Below are positions 1-8,976 of a stretch of DNA of 48,596 nucleotides, piece after piece. The DNA is taken from contig NZ_JWHR01000151.1 of assembly GCF_000808015.1 (NCBI RefSeq), forward strand, positions 1-48,596, written 5' to 3'. Within the stretch, counting starts at the first letter, position 1, and the number at the start of each line of letters is the position of its first letter. The notes below the pieces were generated by a model. That model was not told the DNA's origin, did no database searches, and saw nothing but the letters and a program-made list of their open reading frames with translations. A program made the translations under genes and the position numbers. This DNA comes from Terrisporobacter othiniensis (lineage in GTDB: Bacteria > Bacillota > Clostridia > Peptostreptococcales > Peptostreptococcaceae).

Positions 1-56
1 GTATATAAACTCATGAAAATATACAAACAACTATAATAAATTTGTAAAAACGTGAT

Positions 57-85
57 TTGATAGAATTATTTTTCACAGATATAAT
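57..85 (+). promoter_or_regulatory. Sigma-A type promoter of the first ABC exporter
   Basis: TTGATA at 57-62 and TATAAT at 80-85 are separated by 17 bp, a near-consensus housekeeping promoter. It lies about 25 bases upstream of the ribosome binding site AAGGGAAG (101-108) of the permease gene, giving a short leader. Confidence 0.7.
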
Positions 86-116
86 GAACTTATTCAAGCG
101 AAGGGAAGTGAAATAA

Positions 117-2690
117 ATGAAAGAAGATTTTAATATAGTAATCAAATATATAAAAAGTTTTAAATCAAGATCAATAGCAATAATGCTTAGTATAATTTTA
201 GGGACATCACTTATTGTGGGGGTAGGTACTTTATCAAGGAGTGCACAACAAGCAGATGTGAATAGAACTAAAAGGGAAATGGGAACTTATCATGTTTACT
301 ATAAAGATATAGATAAGAATCAGTTGAAAATAGTTAAAGAGGGAAAGGATATAAAGAATATTGGCATAACTTCTTACTATGCATCTACTGATGTGAATGA
401 AAAGTTACCAATTAATATACTTTATGCCGATAACAATTATTTAAATGATGAATCGGCAATTATAGAAGGTAGATTACCAAAAGGAAAAAATGAAGTAGTC
501 TTAGAAGCATGTATACTAAATAGTATGGGATTGAAGCCTGAAGTTGGACAGGAATTAACTTTTAAACTTTATAACCAAGATAAAACTGAGACTTTTAAAG
601 TTGTGGGAATTCTAAAGGATAGATATAAAGATAAAGTTGTTGGAAGATGCGAAATGTTTTTACATCTTGATGAGAATAAGGTTAGTCAATTTACTGCCAA
701 TGTGGAGTTTGATGAAGGAAGTCCCATCAGTAGTGATATAGAATCTATTGCAAATACAGCAAACATAGATTTGAAAGAGCAGGTTGGAGTAAATAAATCT
801 CTGGTACAAGCAGTAGAAGATAACGGTGGAATAGATATGGCTAGTAAAAGTACAGCTATTGCAATGAGTATATTTGCAGGTCTTGTAATTTATAGTATTT
901 ACTCCATATCTGTATACCAAAGGATTAGGGATTATGGAATGCTAAGGGCTGTAGGTGCAACTAATTTTAGAGTATTTAGACTTATGGTTTATGAGTTATT
1001 AATTATTGCGATAGTATCATTGCCAATTGGAATGCTTCTTGGTATGGGTGGGGCCCAGTTATTCAATAAGTTTGGTGGAAATATAACTGTTGAAGGTAAG
1101 TTAGAATCAACACCTTTTGTTATACCAACAGAAGTGATTTTATTATCCGTATCATGTACTTTAGTGGTCATATTAATTATTAGTATATTTACTTATTTTA
1201 AAATAAAAAGAATTTCTCCTATTGAAGCTATAAAAGGTAATTTTGGGGCAGAGAGTAAGGTTAAGAAAAGTAATTTTATAATAGCTAAAATAAGTAATCA
1301 TATATCATCAACAAAAGCAATTTCCATGAAGAATATATTTAGAAATAAAAAAGCTTTTATTTTAATAATGCTATCAATGAGCATAGGTGGCGTATTAGTA
1401 ATCAGAAACAATTACTCTTATACAATATCTGATACTATGTATGAACAGCAAGCAAAGGGAATGTATTTAAATGGTGATTTTATCATGCAAGTAAACTCTG
1501 CCAATGATGAAAGAGTTGGTTTAAGTGATGAAGATATAAAGGAAATTAGAAATACTGAGGGAATAAATGAAGTAAAAACAGCTAGAATTTTACAAAGTAG
1601 ATTAGTTTTACCTAAAAAAGACCTATTAGAGAAGGATTTTAATAAACAACTCGATTCAGAAGTATATGTAAGAGATGTATTAAATGGAAGTTTAATAGAT
1701 GACAAAAAAAATGACGCTTATTTAATGAAACAAAAGTTAAAAGGATATAATGATGAGATGTTAAAATCTCTAAAGGATTATTTAGTAAGTGGAAAAATTG
1801 ATATAGAAAAGATGAAAAAAGAAAATTTAGCAGTAGTATATATGCCTTATATATATGATGATAACGGTATGAAAAGCAAGGTCTTAGGAGGAAATACGGG
1901 GACACCTCTTGCTAACATAAAAGTGGGAGATACGGTTACAGTTAAATATCCTAAAGGTAAAATAGAAGATACTCAGAAGTATTGGCAAGGAAAAGATAAT
2001 TATGACTATGAAGATCATACTTTTAGAGTAGGAGCTATAGTTAATTATCCTTATGCAGATGATAATATGTATACTGGTGATGATGGAATAGATGTTATAG
2101 TAAGTGATCAGTATTTAAATAGAATAATGGGTAACAGTAATTATGATGTTGTATATGCAAATATGGACAACAATGCGAATCATAATATGATAAATGAAAA
2201 ACTAGGTGAAATTGGAAGTAAGGTGCCTGGAACAATAACTACAGATATGACTGAAGATAAAGCCATGAATGAGCGAAGTCTTAAGCAAAAAAAGCTTTTG
2301 GATTTTGGTGTAGTAGCAATTATGTTTGCCATAAGTGTATTTAATATAATTAACAATGTAAGTTATAACTTAACTTCGAGAACTAGTGAGTTTGGTATGC
2401 TTAGAGCTATAGGAATAAGTGACAAAGATTTCAGAAAAATGATAACTTCTGAAGGATTATTTTACGGAGTGATTTCCAGTGCAATAGTAGTAGTAGCTTC
2501 TTTATTAATGCAAATAAGAATGTATAAAACATTTGGATTTGAAACTTATGGTATGGAGTTTGAAGTAAATTATATGATTTATATATTGATTGTTTTAGTA
2601 AATATTGCAGTTGGATTGTTAGCAACTTATTTACCCGCTAGAAAAATAAAAGAAAGTAGCATAGTGGAAGCTATAAATATTATAGAATAG
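117..2690 (+). CDS. ABC transporter permease, two FtsX domains
   Basis: Integral membrane subunit of a MacB/LolCDE-type ABC exporter, 857 residues. A membrane segment near residues 19-38 is followed by an extracytoplasmic MacB-like domain (about 40-235), then an FtsX domain with three membrane segments near 243-263, 290-312 and 341-362. The layout repeats: a segment near 410-427, a large outside domain to about 725, and three segments up to residue 846. The short motif 'GMLRA(V/I)G' occurs in both FtsX halves, as is usual. The ATPase gene follows 10 bases later, so the two form an operon. Such transporters usually act mechanically on envelope substrates or remove lipids or peptides; the substrate here cannot be told. 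The start follows AAGGGAAG at a normal distance. Confidence 0.93.
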   Translation: MKEDFNIVIKYIKSFKSRSIAIMLSIILGTSLIVGVGTLSRSAQQADVNRTKREMGTYHVYYKDIDKNQLKIVKEGKDIKNIGITSYYASTDVNEKLPINILYADNNYLNDESAIIEGRLPKGKNEVVLEACILNSMGLKPEVGQELTFKLYNQDKTETFKVVGILKDRYKDKVVGRCEMFLHLDENKVSQFTANVEFDEGSPISSDIESIANTANIDLKEQVGVNKSLVQAVEDNGGIDMASKSTAIAMSIFAGLVIYSIYSISVYQRIRDYGMLRAVGATNFRVFRLMVYELLIIAIVSLPIGMLLGMGGAQLFNKFGGNITVEGKLESTPFVIPTEVILLSVSCTLVVILIISIFTYFKIKRISPIEAIKGNFGAESKVKKSNFIIAKISNHISSTKAISMKNIFRNKKAFILIMLSMSIGGVLVIRNNYSYTISDTMYEQQAKGMYLNGDFIMQVNSANDERVGLSDEDIKEIRNTEGINEVKTARILQSRLVLPKKDLLEKDFNKQLDSEVYVRDVLNGSLIDDKKNDAYLMKQKLKGYNDEMLKSLKDYLVSGKIDIEKMKKENLAVVYMPYIYDDNGMKSKVLGGNTGTPLANIKVGDTVTVKYPKGKIEDTQKYWQGKDNYDYEDHTFRVGAIVNYPYADDNMYTGDDGIDVIVSDQYLNRIMGNSNYDVVYANMDNNANHNMINEKLGEIGSKVPGTITTDMTEDKAMNERSLKQKKLLDFGVVAIMFAISVFNIINNVSYNLTSRTSEFGMLRAIGISDKDFRKMITSEGLFYGVISSAIVVVASLLMQIRMYKTFGFETYGMEFEVNYMIYILIVLVNIAVGLLATYLPARKIKESSIVEAINIIE

Positions 2691-2700
2691 AGGAATTGTT

Positions 2701-3384
2701 ATGGTGATATTAGAAACTATTAATTTAGGTAAAATATATGGAAAAAAACAAACAAAAGTAAATGCTTTAAATGATGTTAATTTAAAAATAAATAAAGGTG
2801 AATTTGTGGCAATAGTAGGACCAAGTGGAAGTGGAAAAAGTACTTTTTTACATCTAATAGGAGGACTTGAGCGACCAAGTAACGGAACTATAAAAGTTGA
2901 TGGAAAAGATATATGTTGTTTATCTGATAAAGAGTTAGCTAAATATAGAAGACAGAAAGTTGGTTTTGTATTTCAACAGTATAACTTAATACCAGTTCTT
3001 AATGTAAAAGAAAATATAGAATTGCCATTAAAATTAGACAATGTAAAAATAGATAAAAATTATATAGAAGATCTTATGAAATTGCTTGGAATTGAAGGAA
3101 GAAAGGGTCATCTACCAAACCAGCTATCAGGTGGTCAACAGCAACGTGTTGCCATAGCTAGGGCACTTGCTGCTAAACCAAGCATAATACTAGCAGATGA
3201 ACCTACGGGAAACTTAGATAGCAAGACTACGGAAGAAGTTATGGATTTGATGAAAAAATCCATAAAAAAATATAATCAAACCTTAATTATGATAACTCAT
3301 AATAATGAAATAGCAAAAAAAGCAGATAGAGTTTTATTAATAATAGATGGAAAATTAAAAGATTTAAATCAAGAGGAAAGATAA
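2701..3384 (+). CDS. ABC transporter ATP-binding protein
   Basis: Cytoplasmic ATPase of the exporter whose permease lies just upstream. The Walker A loop GPSGSGKST is at residues 40-48, the signature LSGGQQQRVAIARAL near 142-156, Walker B with ADEPTG near 164-170, and the switch histidine in MITHN near 200. Length (227 residues) and the LDSKT sequence after Walker B are typical of the LolD/MacB group rather than importers. It is closely similar in motifs to the second exporter ATPase at 42343-43011, but the gene order there is reversed. A rho-independent terminator follows. Confidence 0.95.
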   Translation: MVILETINLGKIYGKKQTKVNALNDVNLKINKGEFVAIVGPSGSGKSTFLHLIGGLERPSNGTIKVDGKDICCLSDKELAKYRRQKVGFVFQQYNLIPVLNVKENIELPLKLDNVKIDKNYIEDLMKLLGIEGRKGHLPNQLSGGQQQRVAIARALAAKPSIILADEPTGNLDSKTTEEVMDLMKKSIKKYNQTLIMITHNNEIAKKADRVLLIIDGKLKDLNQEER

Positions 3385-3399
3385 ATTTAATAGTTTTTT

Positions 3400-3434
3400 T
3401 AGAGTTATGAATAATAATTTATAACTCTTTTTTT
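3400..3434 (+). terminator. Terminator of the first ABC exporter operon
   Basis: AGAGTTAT (3401-3408) pairs with ATAACTCT (3421-3428) and is followed by a run of T to 3434. Confidence 0.8.
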
Positions 3435-3488
3435 ATGATAGTATGAAAATATAATATTTATAATAAAAATTTAAAAAAATGATAGAAA

Positions 3489-3529
3489 TTGATATAGATT
3501 ATCGTATTAGTTATTGTAAAAGCTTTTAC
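3489..3529 (+). promoter_or_regulatory. Promoter and palindromic operator of the sigma factor gene
   Basis: TTGATA at 3489-3494 and TATTGT at 3512-3517 are 17 bp apart. A perfect 14-bp palindrome, GTAAAAGCTTTTAC, covers 3516-3529, overlapping the end of the -10 box and the expected transcription start. This position suits a repressor site. The repressor is not known. The promoter lies inside the longest possible reading frame of the sigma gene, which favours the shorter start at 3551. Confidence 0.5.
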
Positions 3530-3550
3530 ATATATAAGGAGGAGACAAAT

Positions 3551-4072
3551 TTGCAAGATGAATTAATGATTAAGTATATAAAAAAGAAAAAAGAAAATGG
3601 CATGGAGCTTTTGATAGATAATTATAGAGGAATCATAACTGCTGTAGTAAGAAGGCACCTAGGTGTGTTAATAAACTATGAAGAGGAATGCGTAGACGAT
3701 ATATTGTTATCTATTTGGGATAATATAACAAAATTTGATGATAGCAAAAATAGCTTTAAAAATTGGATATGTGCAGTATCTAAATATAAAGCAATAGACT
3801 ACAAGAAAAAGTATTTATCAAAAGTTGAATATATGGATATTAGCGAAGAGATTTACTATATAGACCAAGAATTATTGAAATCTGAAATAGAAGAAGAAGT
3901 GAATGATATATTAAGTCATTTAAATGAAAATGATAGAAAATTATTTAAACAGCATTATTTGAATGGGGAAACTTTAGAAGAAATTGCTGTAAAAAATAAT
4001 ACAAAAATATCAAATTTATATAACCGGTTATCAAGAGGGCGAAAAAAAATAAGAAAAAGTATGATGAGATAA
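3551..4072 (+). CDS. ECF-type RNA polymerase sigma factor
   Basis: Sigma-70 family, extracytoplasmic-function group, about 173 residues. Region 2 is recognisable around 'DDILLSIWDNITKFD' and 'FKNWICAVSKYKAIDYKKKY', and region 4 around 'NENDRKLFKQHYLNGETLEEIA' with the helix-turn-helix toward the C-terminus. The frame is open from an ATG at 3479, but the TTG at 3551 is preceded by an excellent site AAGGAGGAG (3537-3544) and the likely promoter lies downstream of 3479, so I place the start at TTG. The DUF4179 membrane protein begins 13 bases after the stop, the usual place for the partner anti-sigma factor. Its regulon may include the neighbouring transporter or MBOAT genes, but no promoter motif shows this. 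Confidence 0.88.
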   Translation: MQDELMIKYIKKKKENGMELLIDNYRGIITAVVRRHLGVLINYEEECVDDILLSIWDNITKFDDSKNSFKNWICAVSKYKAIDYKKKYLSKVEYMDISEEIYYIDQELLKSEIEEEVNDILSHLNENDRKLFKQHYLNGETLEEIAVKNNTKISNLYNRLSRGRKKIRKSMMR

Positions 4073-4084
4073 GGGAGGAAAATA

Positions 4085-5272
4085 ATGAAGGATAAGTTTG
4101 AAATATTAAATGATGTAAAAATAGACATTGATGAATATAAAGAGATTAAATTTGATGATAATGATGAGATAAAAAGTAGAATGAAATCAAAGATAAAATG
4201 TAGAAAATTAAATTATAAAAAAACAATAGTAGCAGCATCTTTAGTAGCTATATTAGGTTGTGGGGTAGTATCAAATGAGACTGTGTGGGCAAATGTGGAA
4301 AAAATGTGGTACACAATGCAAAGAATATTAGATTTCAAAAATGAAGAAGTTACAAATTATAAATATGAAATAAATAAGAGTGTAGAAAGTAAAGATATAA
4401 AAGTAACATATAAGAATTTGATGATTGATGATGGAAATTTAATAGTTGAAATGGATATAGATGATAGCAAGTTTAATCCACTTGAAGACTTTACACAAAA
4501 GCAACAAAAAGAGTGGTATGTAGATAAATGGGGGAATAGAGAAACATTTGTTAGTTTGGGAAATATAGAGGCTTATGTAGATAAAGAAAAACTTCCTATG
4601 GTACATGCAGGACAAGCTGATTACGAGAATAAAAAAAGAGATTCAAAAGGAGTAACTAGTGTTGTTTCTATTATTCCTTTAAATGAAATAGAAGAAGATT
4701 TTAATATTATAAAAGTAGGAAAAGACAAATTTCCATATACAATAGATAAAGATAAAACATATAATATAACATTGAATGCAAAGAAAATACATTTATCAGC
4801 CGAGATGGAAGAAGGAGAAAAAGTAAGTTATGGTGGTGCAATAAGAAGTAATTGGAGTGTAGATATACCTATAAAAGGTGAAGATTTAATAAAAGCTACA
4901 GTTAAATATGAGGAGTATAAAATAGATAAAAATATAAAGTTCGATATAGAAGGAATAGAAAAAGAGCTTCATATTGGCAGTCTTTATGTATCACCGATTT
5001 ATATAAAGCTTAAATTTACTACTGATATAGATGGTTATACTGTGGGAGAGAATCAACATCTTAAAATTAAATTAGAGAATGAAAATGGAAAAGAGTATCA
5101 AAATGATTCTCAGACTCCTAAGTTTAATGATGAAAAACAAAGCTGTGAAGTAGAAGTAGAATATAAAAATATTTTTAAAAATAGTAAAAAATTAAAAATT
5201 ACACCTATAATCACAGAATTTAACAGTAACAAAGTAATAGAGGAAGAATCAATAATAATTAATTTAAAGTAA
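4085..5272 (+). CDS. DUF4179 membrane protein, probable anti-sigma partner
   Basis: Single-pass membrane protein of 395 residues. A charged cytoplasmic N-terminus (1-45) precedes a membrane segment near residues 47-64, and a long extracytoplasmic, mostly beta-type domain follows. This is the DUF4179 layout, in which the protein sits directly behind an ECF sigma gene and is thought to hold it inactive until an envelope signal is sensed. The N-terminal part is short, about 45 residues, with no ZAS zinc motif (HxxxCxxC) visible. Ribosome binding site GGGAGGA precedes the ATG. The anti-sigma role is inferred from context and family, not from a recognisable sigma-binding motif. Confidence 0.8.
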   Translation: MKDKFEILNDVKIDIDEYKEIKFDDNDEIKSRMKSKIKCRKLNYKKTIVAASLVAILGCGVVSNETVWANVEKMWYTMQRILDFKNEEVTNYKYEINKSVESKDIKVTYKNLMIDDGNLIVEMDIDDSKFNPLEDFTQKQQKEWYVDKWGNRETFVSLGNIEAYVDKEKLPMVHAGQADYENKKRDSKGVTSVVSIIPLNEIEEDFNIIKVGKDKFPYTIDKDKTYNITLNAKKIHLSAEMEEGEKVSYGGAIRSNWSVDIPIKGEDLIKATVKYEEYKIDKNIKFDIEGIEKELHIGSLYVSPIYIKLKFTTDIDGYTVGENQHLKIKLENENGKEYQNDSQTPKFNDEKQSCEVEVEYKNIFKNSKKLKITPIITEFNSNKVIEEESIIINLK

Positions 5273-5300
5273 GTATATATTTAATATAAAATAAATTCAT

Positions 5301-5342
5301 ATAGGAGTCTAATACTTTTATTCAGTTTAGCCTCCTATTTTT
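5301..5342 (+). terminator. Terminator after the sigma/anti-sigma genes
   Basis: ATAGGAG (5301-5307) pairs with CTCCTAT (5332-5338), with an inner CTAA/TTAG pairing, followed by TTTT. Confidence 0.7.
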
Positions 5343-5513
5343 ATGCTTATTAGATATAAATAATGATTATTTTATTTGTTGAGAATTTTATTACAAATTT
5401 ATAACGAAAATGGATATTTACTAAGATTTTATAACAAAGAATGCACAATACCTTTAAATACAGTTTTTTCATTAAAATTTAAGATATATTTAAGTCAGAG
5501 AGAGATTAAAAGA

Positions 5514-5552
5514 GGGAGGAATCAATTTTTATTAATGAAAATTGAAAAGTAA
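5514..5552 (+). promoter_or_regulatory. Shine-Dalgarno and five-codon upstream reading frame before the MBOAT gene
   Basis: The strong site GGGAGGA (5514-5520) is 34 bases from the MBOAT start but 14 bases from an ATG at 5535, which opens a five-codon frame (MKIEK) ending with TAA at 5550-5552, two bases before the MBOAT ATG. Translation of the acyltransferase may be coupled to this minicistron. The alternative is an inefficient unassisted start. Confidence 0.4.
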
Positions 5553-5554
5553 AT

Positions 5555-6970
5555 ATGATTTTTAGTAGCTTAGTATTTTTATTTGCATTTTTACCAATAG
5601 TACTTATATTTTATTATTTATGTAATAATAAGTTGAAAAACCTAGTATTATTACTTGCTAGTTTATTTTTTTATGCCTGGGGAGAACCCAAATACGTTTT
5701 TTTAATGTTAGGATCCATAGGATTTAATTATATATTTGGACTTAAAGTAGCCTCGGATAAAGTTAAGAAAAAGAAGTTATGGATTATAATAGCTGTGGTT
5801 TTTAATATTTCATTATTAGGTATTTTTAAATATAGTAATTTTTTTATAGATAATATTAACAGTTTATTTAATATGAATCTAAACATACCTACAATAGCAT
5901 TGCCTCTTGGGATTTCATTTTTTACCTTCCAAACCATGAGTTATGTAATTGACGTATATAGACATGATGGAAAAGTTCAAAACAATATTTTTGATTTGGC
6001 ACTTTATATAAGTTTATTTCCACAGCTTGTGGCAGGACCTATTGTCAGATACGAAACAGTTGATAATCAAATAAGCAATAGAAAACATTCAATGGACAAA
6101 TTTGCTGATGGTGTTAACAGATTTATAATTGGTCTTGGAAAAAAGGTTATATATTCAAATCAGTTAGGTTTAATTGCAGACAGTGTGTTTGCAGCTCAAG
6201 TTTCAGAATTATCAACATTGGAAGCCTGGTTAGGAATAATATGTTATACACTTCAAATATATTTTGATTTTAGTGGATATAGTGATATGGCCATAGGGTT
6301 AGGTAAAATGTTTGGATTTGACTTTCTTGAAAACTTTAACTATCCATACATCTCTCAAAGTGTATCGGAATTTTGGAGAAGATGGCATATATCGTTAGGA
6401 AGTTGGTTTAGAGATTATGTTTATATTCCTTTAGGTGGTAATAGAGTTTCTCCTATTAAGCAATATAGAAACTTATTTATAGTATGGTCCTTAACAGGAA
6501 TATGGCATGGTGCTAACTGGACTTTCATGGCATGGGGATTATATTATGGCATATTAATTGCTTTAGAAAAAGCATTTTTAGATAAATTATTGAAAAAATT
6601 ACCACAAATATTTAGGCATATATATTTAGTGTTGATAGTAATGATTGGATGGGTATTTTTCAGAGCGGAAAATATAACACAGGCAATTGATTTTATAAGA
6701 GTTTTAGGTGGAATTGGGGCTAATGGAATATATAATAATTCATTTATTAGTTATATAAATGAATCTGGATTTATTGTGATTTTAGCTATAATTTTTTCAG
6801 TACCTGTACTTCCAAAGGTCAAATCAATGTTAGAGTTGAATCATAAAAAACTAGTTGAAAGTAGGTTTATGTATTTTACACATTCAGCGTGTCTAATGTC
6901 AATAATGTTTATTATTGTTGTGATATTAGTAAATTCAACATATAACCCATTTTTATATTTTAGATTTTAG
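5555..6970 (+). CDS. MBOAT family O-acyltransferase (AlgI/PatA/DltB-like)
   Basis: Polytopic membrane acyltransferase, 471 residues, the normal length for the AlgI group. The N-terminus 'MIFSSLVFLFAFLPIVL' is the classical opening of this family and fixes the start. The conserved block 'FWRRWHISLGSWFRDYVYIP' carries His278, and 'TGIWHGANWTFMAWG' carries the invariant active-site His318. These enzymes move an acyl group, usually acetyl, across the membrane to an extracellular polymer. The next gene, 14 bases downstream, encodes the DHHW/AlgJ-like partner that normally completes the transfer. The acceptor is unknown; a cell-wall polysaccharide or teichoic acid is most likely. Confidence 0.93.
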   Translation: MIFSSLVFLFAFLPIVLIFYYLCNNKLKNLVLLLASLFFYAWGEPKYVFLMLGSIGFNYIFGLKVASDKVKKKKLWIIIAVVFNISLLGIFKYSNFFIDNINSLFNMNLNIPTIALPLGISFFTFQTMSYVIDVYRHDGKVQNNIFDLALYISLFPQLVAGPIVRYETVDNQISNRKHSMDKFADGVNRFIIGLGKKVIYSNQLGLIADSVFAAQVSELSTLEAWLGIICYTLQIYFDFSGYSDMAIGLGKMFGFDFLENFNYPYISQSVSEFWRRWHISLGSWFRDYVYIPLGGNRVSPIKQYRNLFIVWSLTGIWHGANWTFMAWGLYYGILIALEKAFLDKLLKKLPQIFRHIYLVLIVMIGWVFFRAENITQAIDFIRVLGGIGANGIYNNSFISYINESGFIVILAIIFSVPVLPKVKSMLELNHKKLVESRFMYFTHSACLMSIMFIIVVILVNSTYNPFLYFRF

Positions 6971-6984
6971 GAGAGAGAATCATT

Positions 6985-8181
6985 ATGAACAATAAAAAAG
7001 CAAAATATATAGTTATTCCATTTGTTACTGTAATCATGACTATGTTTCTTATTCATATAGTAAGTGAAGATAAAGAGTCTAGTGCATCTGAAAATAGAAC
7101 ATTAACTCAGATACCCACTATAAAGGATATAAAAAAAGAAGACTTTACAAGTAAATTTGAAAATTATTTTTCAGATCAATTTCCTTTTAGAGAAGAACTA
7201 TCAGAAATATATTCTAAATTACAATTAATGCTTGGAAAAAATAAAATAAAAAATTATTATGTATTAGAAAATAACTGGATTATGCCAACGCCAGCAAAGA
7301 AAATATCAGATAAAGCGTTAAAAGATACAGCAAATGAAATAAATGAATTATCTAAAATAGCAATAAATTCAAATAAGAAAGTGTATTATGCTTCTACTCC
7401 GCATAAAGAAAGTATGTTGTCGCATTTATATCCTAAATATACAGACGGATTAGAAAATGCTACTATTAATAAAAATAAATTTAAAGATTATTTAGATTTA
7501 GATAATATAAACTTTATAGATATAGATGAAGATTTTTTAATTAGATTTAATGAAAATCAAAGAGAAAAATTATACTTCAAAACGGATCATCACTGGAATG
7601 GAATAGGCGGATTTGAAGGTTTTAAAACTATTGTTAAACAAATGAATGAAGTGAAAAATGTAAACTGGGATGATTATAAGCAGATAAACTTTGACAGAGG
7701 GTATTTTTTAGGAAGTTACAATATGAATTTAAATAAAATAATTGAAGAAGATGAAACGATACCTTACGTTCGTTTAAAAAACAGAGGAAACTACGAGTAT
7801 TATAAATATGATGGAAAAAAAGAAACTAAAGGAAAAGAAGAAGACTTTGTAGCTATCCGTAGAAATGAAAAAGAAATATTATACGGAGGTGCATATATGC
7901 TTGGTAATGCGTGTAATATTTTAAAAATCAGAAATGAAGATTCCTTAACAGATAAGAAAATTCTTATATTAAGAGACTCTTATCAAGCACCTACATCATG
8001 GCTATTTGCTGATGTGTTTTCTGAAGTTCAACTAGTAGATCCTAGATATACAGACAAGCTAGGTTTATCTATGGATGATATTATAAGAGATAGTGATGCT
8101 GATATAGTAATGTTTATGTATAATTCAACGGATTTCAAATCTATGATAGATGTAATAAAAGACCAAAGAAATAAGCTTTAA
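6985..8181 (+). CDS. DHHW family (AlgJ/AlgX-like) protein
   Basis: Extracytoplasmic partner of the MBOAT protein, 398 residues. One membrane anchor near residues 8-24 is followed by an SGNH-hydrolase-like domain. The signature Asp-His-His-Trp is at residues 201-204 and a Asp-Ser pair at 331-332 ('LRDSYQAP') fits the nucleophile element of AlgJ/AlgX proteins. By analogy with alginate acetylation, the MBOAT protein exports the acyl group and this protein places it on the polymer. The gene follows the MBOAT gene with GGAGAG as ribosome binding site. Substrate unknown. Confidence 0.88.
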   Translation: MNNKKAKYIVIPFVTVIMTMFLIHIVSEDKESSASENRTLTQIPTIKDIKKEDFTSKFENYFSDQFPFREELSEIYSKLQLMLGKNKIKNYYVLENNWIMPTPAKKISDKALKDTANEINELSKIAINSNKKVYYASTPHKESMLSHLYPKYTDGLENATINKNKFKDYLDLDNINFIDIDEDFLIRFNENQREKLYFKTDHHWNGIGGFEGFKTIVKQMNEVKNVNWDDYKQINFDRGYFLGSYNMNLNKIIEEDETIPYVRLKNRGNYEYYKYDGKKETKGKEEDFVAIRRNEKEILYGGAYMLGNACNILKIRNEDSLTDKKILILRDSYQAPTSWLFADVFSEVQLVDPRYTDKLGLSMDDIIRDSDADIVMFMYNSTDFKSMIDVIKDQRNKL

Positions 8182-8301
8182 AGTATACTATTCGTCAATA
8201 ATTAGAAAACTCTAAGAAAGTTGCAAAAGAAGCATTAAAAGCAGAAAATATACGACTATACAATATGAACCTGCTATTTATATAAAACTAAGATTTTTAT
8301 A

Positions 8302-8354
8302 ATTTAACCCTCATAAAGAAGGAAAAATTTAATTCCTAGTTATGAGGGTTAAAT
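8302..8354. terminator. Bidirectional terminator between convergent genes
   Basis: ATTTAACCCTCATA (8302-8315) pairs perfectly with TATGAGGGTTAAAT (8341-8354), with a further AGGAA/TTCCT pairing inside. It lies between the plus-strand DHHW gene and the minus-strand DUF3267 gene and ends almost at the latter's stop. Confidence 0.75.
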
Positions 8355-8355
8355 A

Positions 8356-8976
8356 TTATTGTTTAGTGAATGCTACAAAACCACAGTCTGTAGGATGATC
8401 TATAAAAAGACCATCTTTGTATTTTAATAATAATAGGCAAATAGTAGTATCCCCGCCTGCACATAAAATATTTATTAAACTTATAATTAATATTAAGGAA
8501 TTTCCTGTAAAAAAAGAAATAATAAATACTAAAATTCCTAATATAAGAAGTGGCATAATTCCACCAGTAAGATAAGAGTTAAAGTCTAAAGGCTCTTTAC
8601 AATGGCAATAAGGAGTAAAAGATTTCCACATAACTCCGAACACAATACTTTTAAATCCTCCCTTACAAAAGAAGCTCCAAGCAACTCCGTGTAAAATTTC
8701 ATGAATAACAACAGAAGCAATTATAGAAAATGAATATAATAAAAGAGTGTTTGGTGTAAACTCAAAGAAAATACTATCCCATTTATTTATATAAATAATA
8801 AAACAAATAAGAGCTATAGGACCAGCAGTAAGTAGTGAATAAATATTAGCTTGCTGAACAGTAATTATACCTAGATTTTCTTTATATCCTTTGTTTATCA
8901 TTTCCTCCCTAATTGATTCAAATCTTTTTATTTCTTCTTGTTTTTTCAAATCTTTTTCATTAATAGTATCAGACAT
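8356..8976 (-). CDS. DUF3267 membrane protein, putative zinc metalloprotease
   Basis: Polytopic membrane protein of 206 residues with an HExxH zinc-binding motif (His92, Glu93, His96, 'VIHEILHG') in a membrane segment, as in site-2-protease-like families. A downstream 'CAGGDTT' could supply a further ligand or support residue, and the tail 'DHPTDCGFVAF' is conserved in DUF3267 proteins as I recall them. Membrane segments lie near 45-65, 76-98, 137-160 and 163-180. Ribosome binding site AAGGGG precedes the start. Family members are uncharacterised; the substrate and even proteolytic activity are unproven. Confidence 0.85.
   Translation of the reverse strand: MSDTINEKDLKKQEEIKRFESIREEMINKGYKENLGIITVQQANIYSLLTAGPIALICFIIYINKWDSIFFEFTPNTLLLYSFSIIASVVIHEILHGVAWSFFCKGGFKSIVFGVMWKSFTPYCHCKEPLDFNSYLTGGIMPLLILGILVFIISFFTGNSLILIISLINILCAGGDTTICLLLLKYKDGLFIDHPTDCGFVAFTKQ

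Noticed and set aside
3479..3550. 24-codon N-terminal extension of the sigma factor
   Set aside because: No ribosome site before 3479, while the probable promoter, palindrome and a strong ribosome site all lie within the extension.
8182..8300. Possible gene remnant after the DHHW gene (a 25-codon Lys/Ala-rich frame)
   Set aside because: Too short, flanked by stops and without recognisable homology; I treat it as ordinary intergenic DNA.
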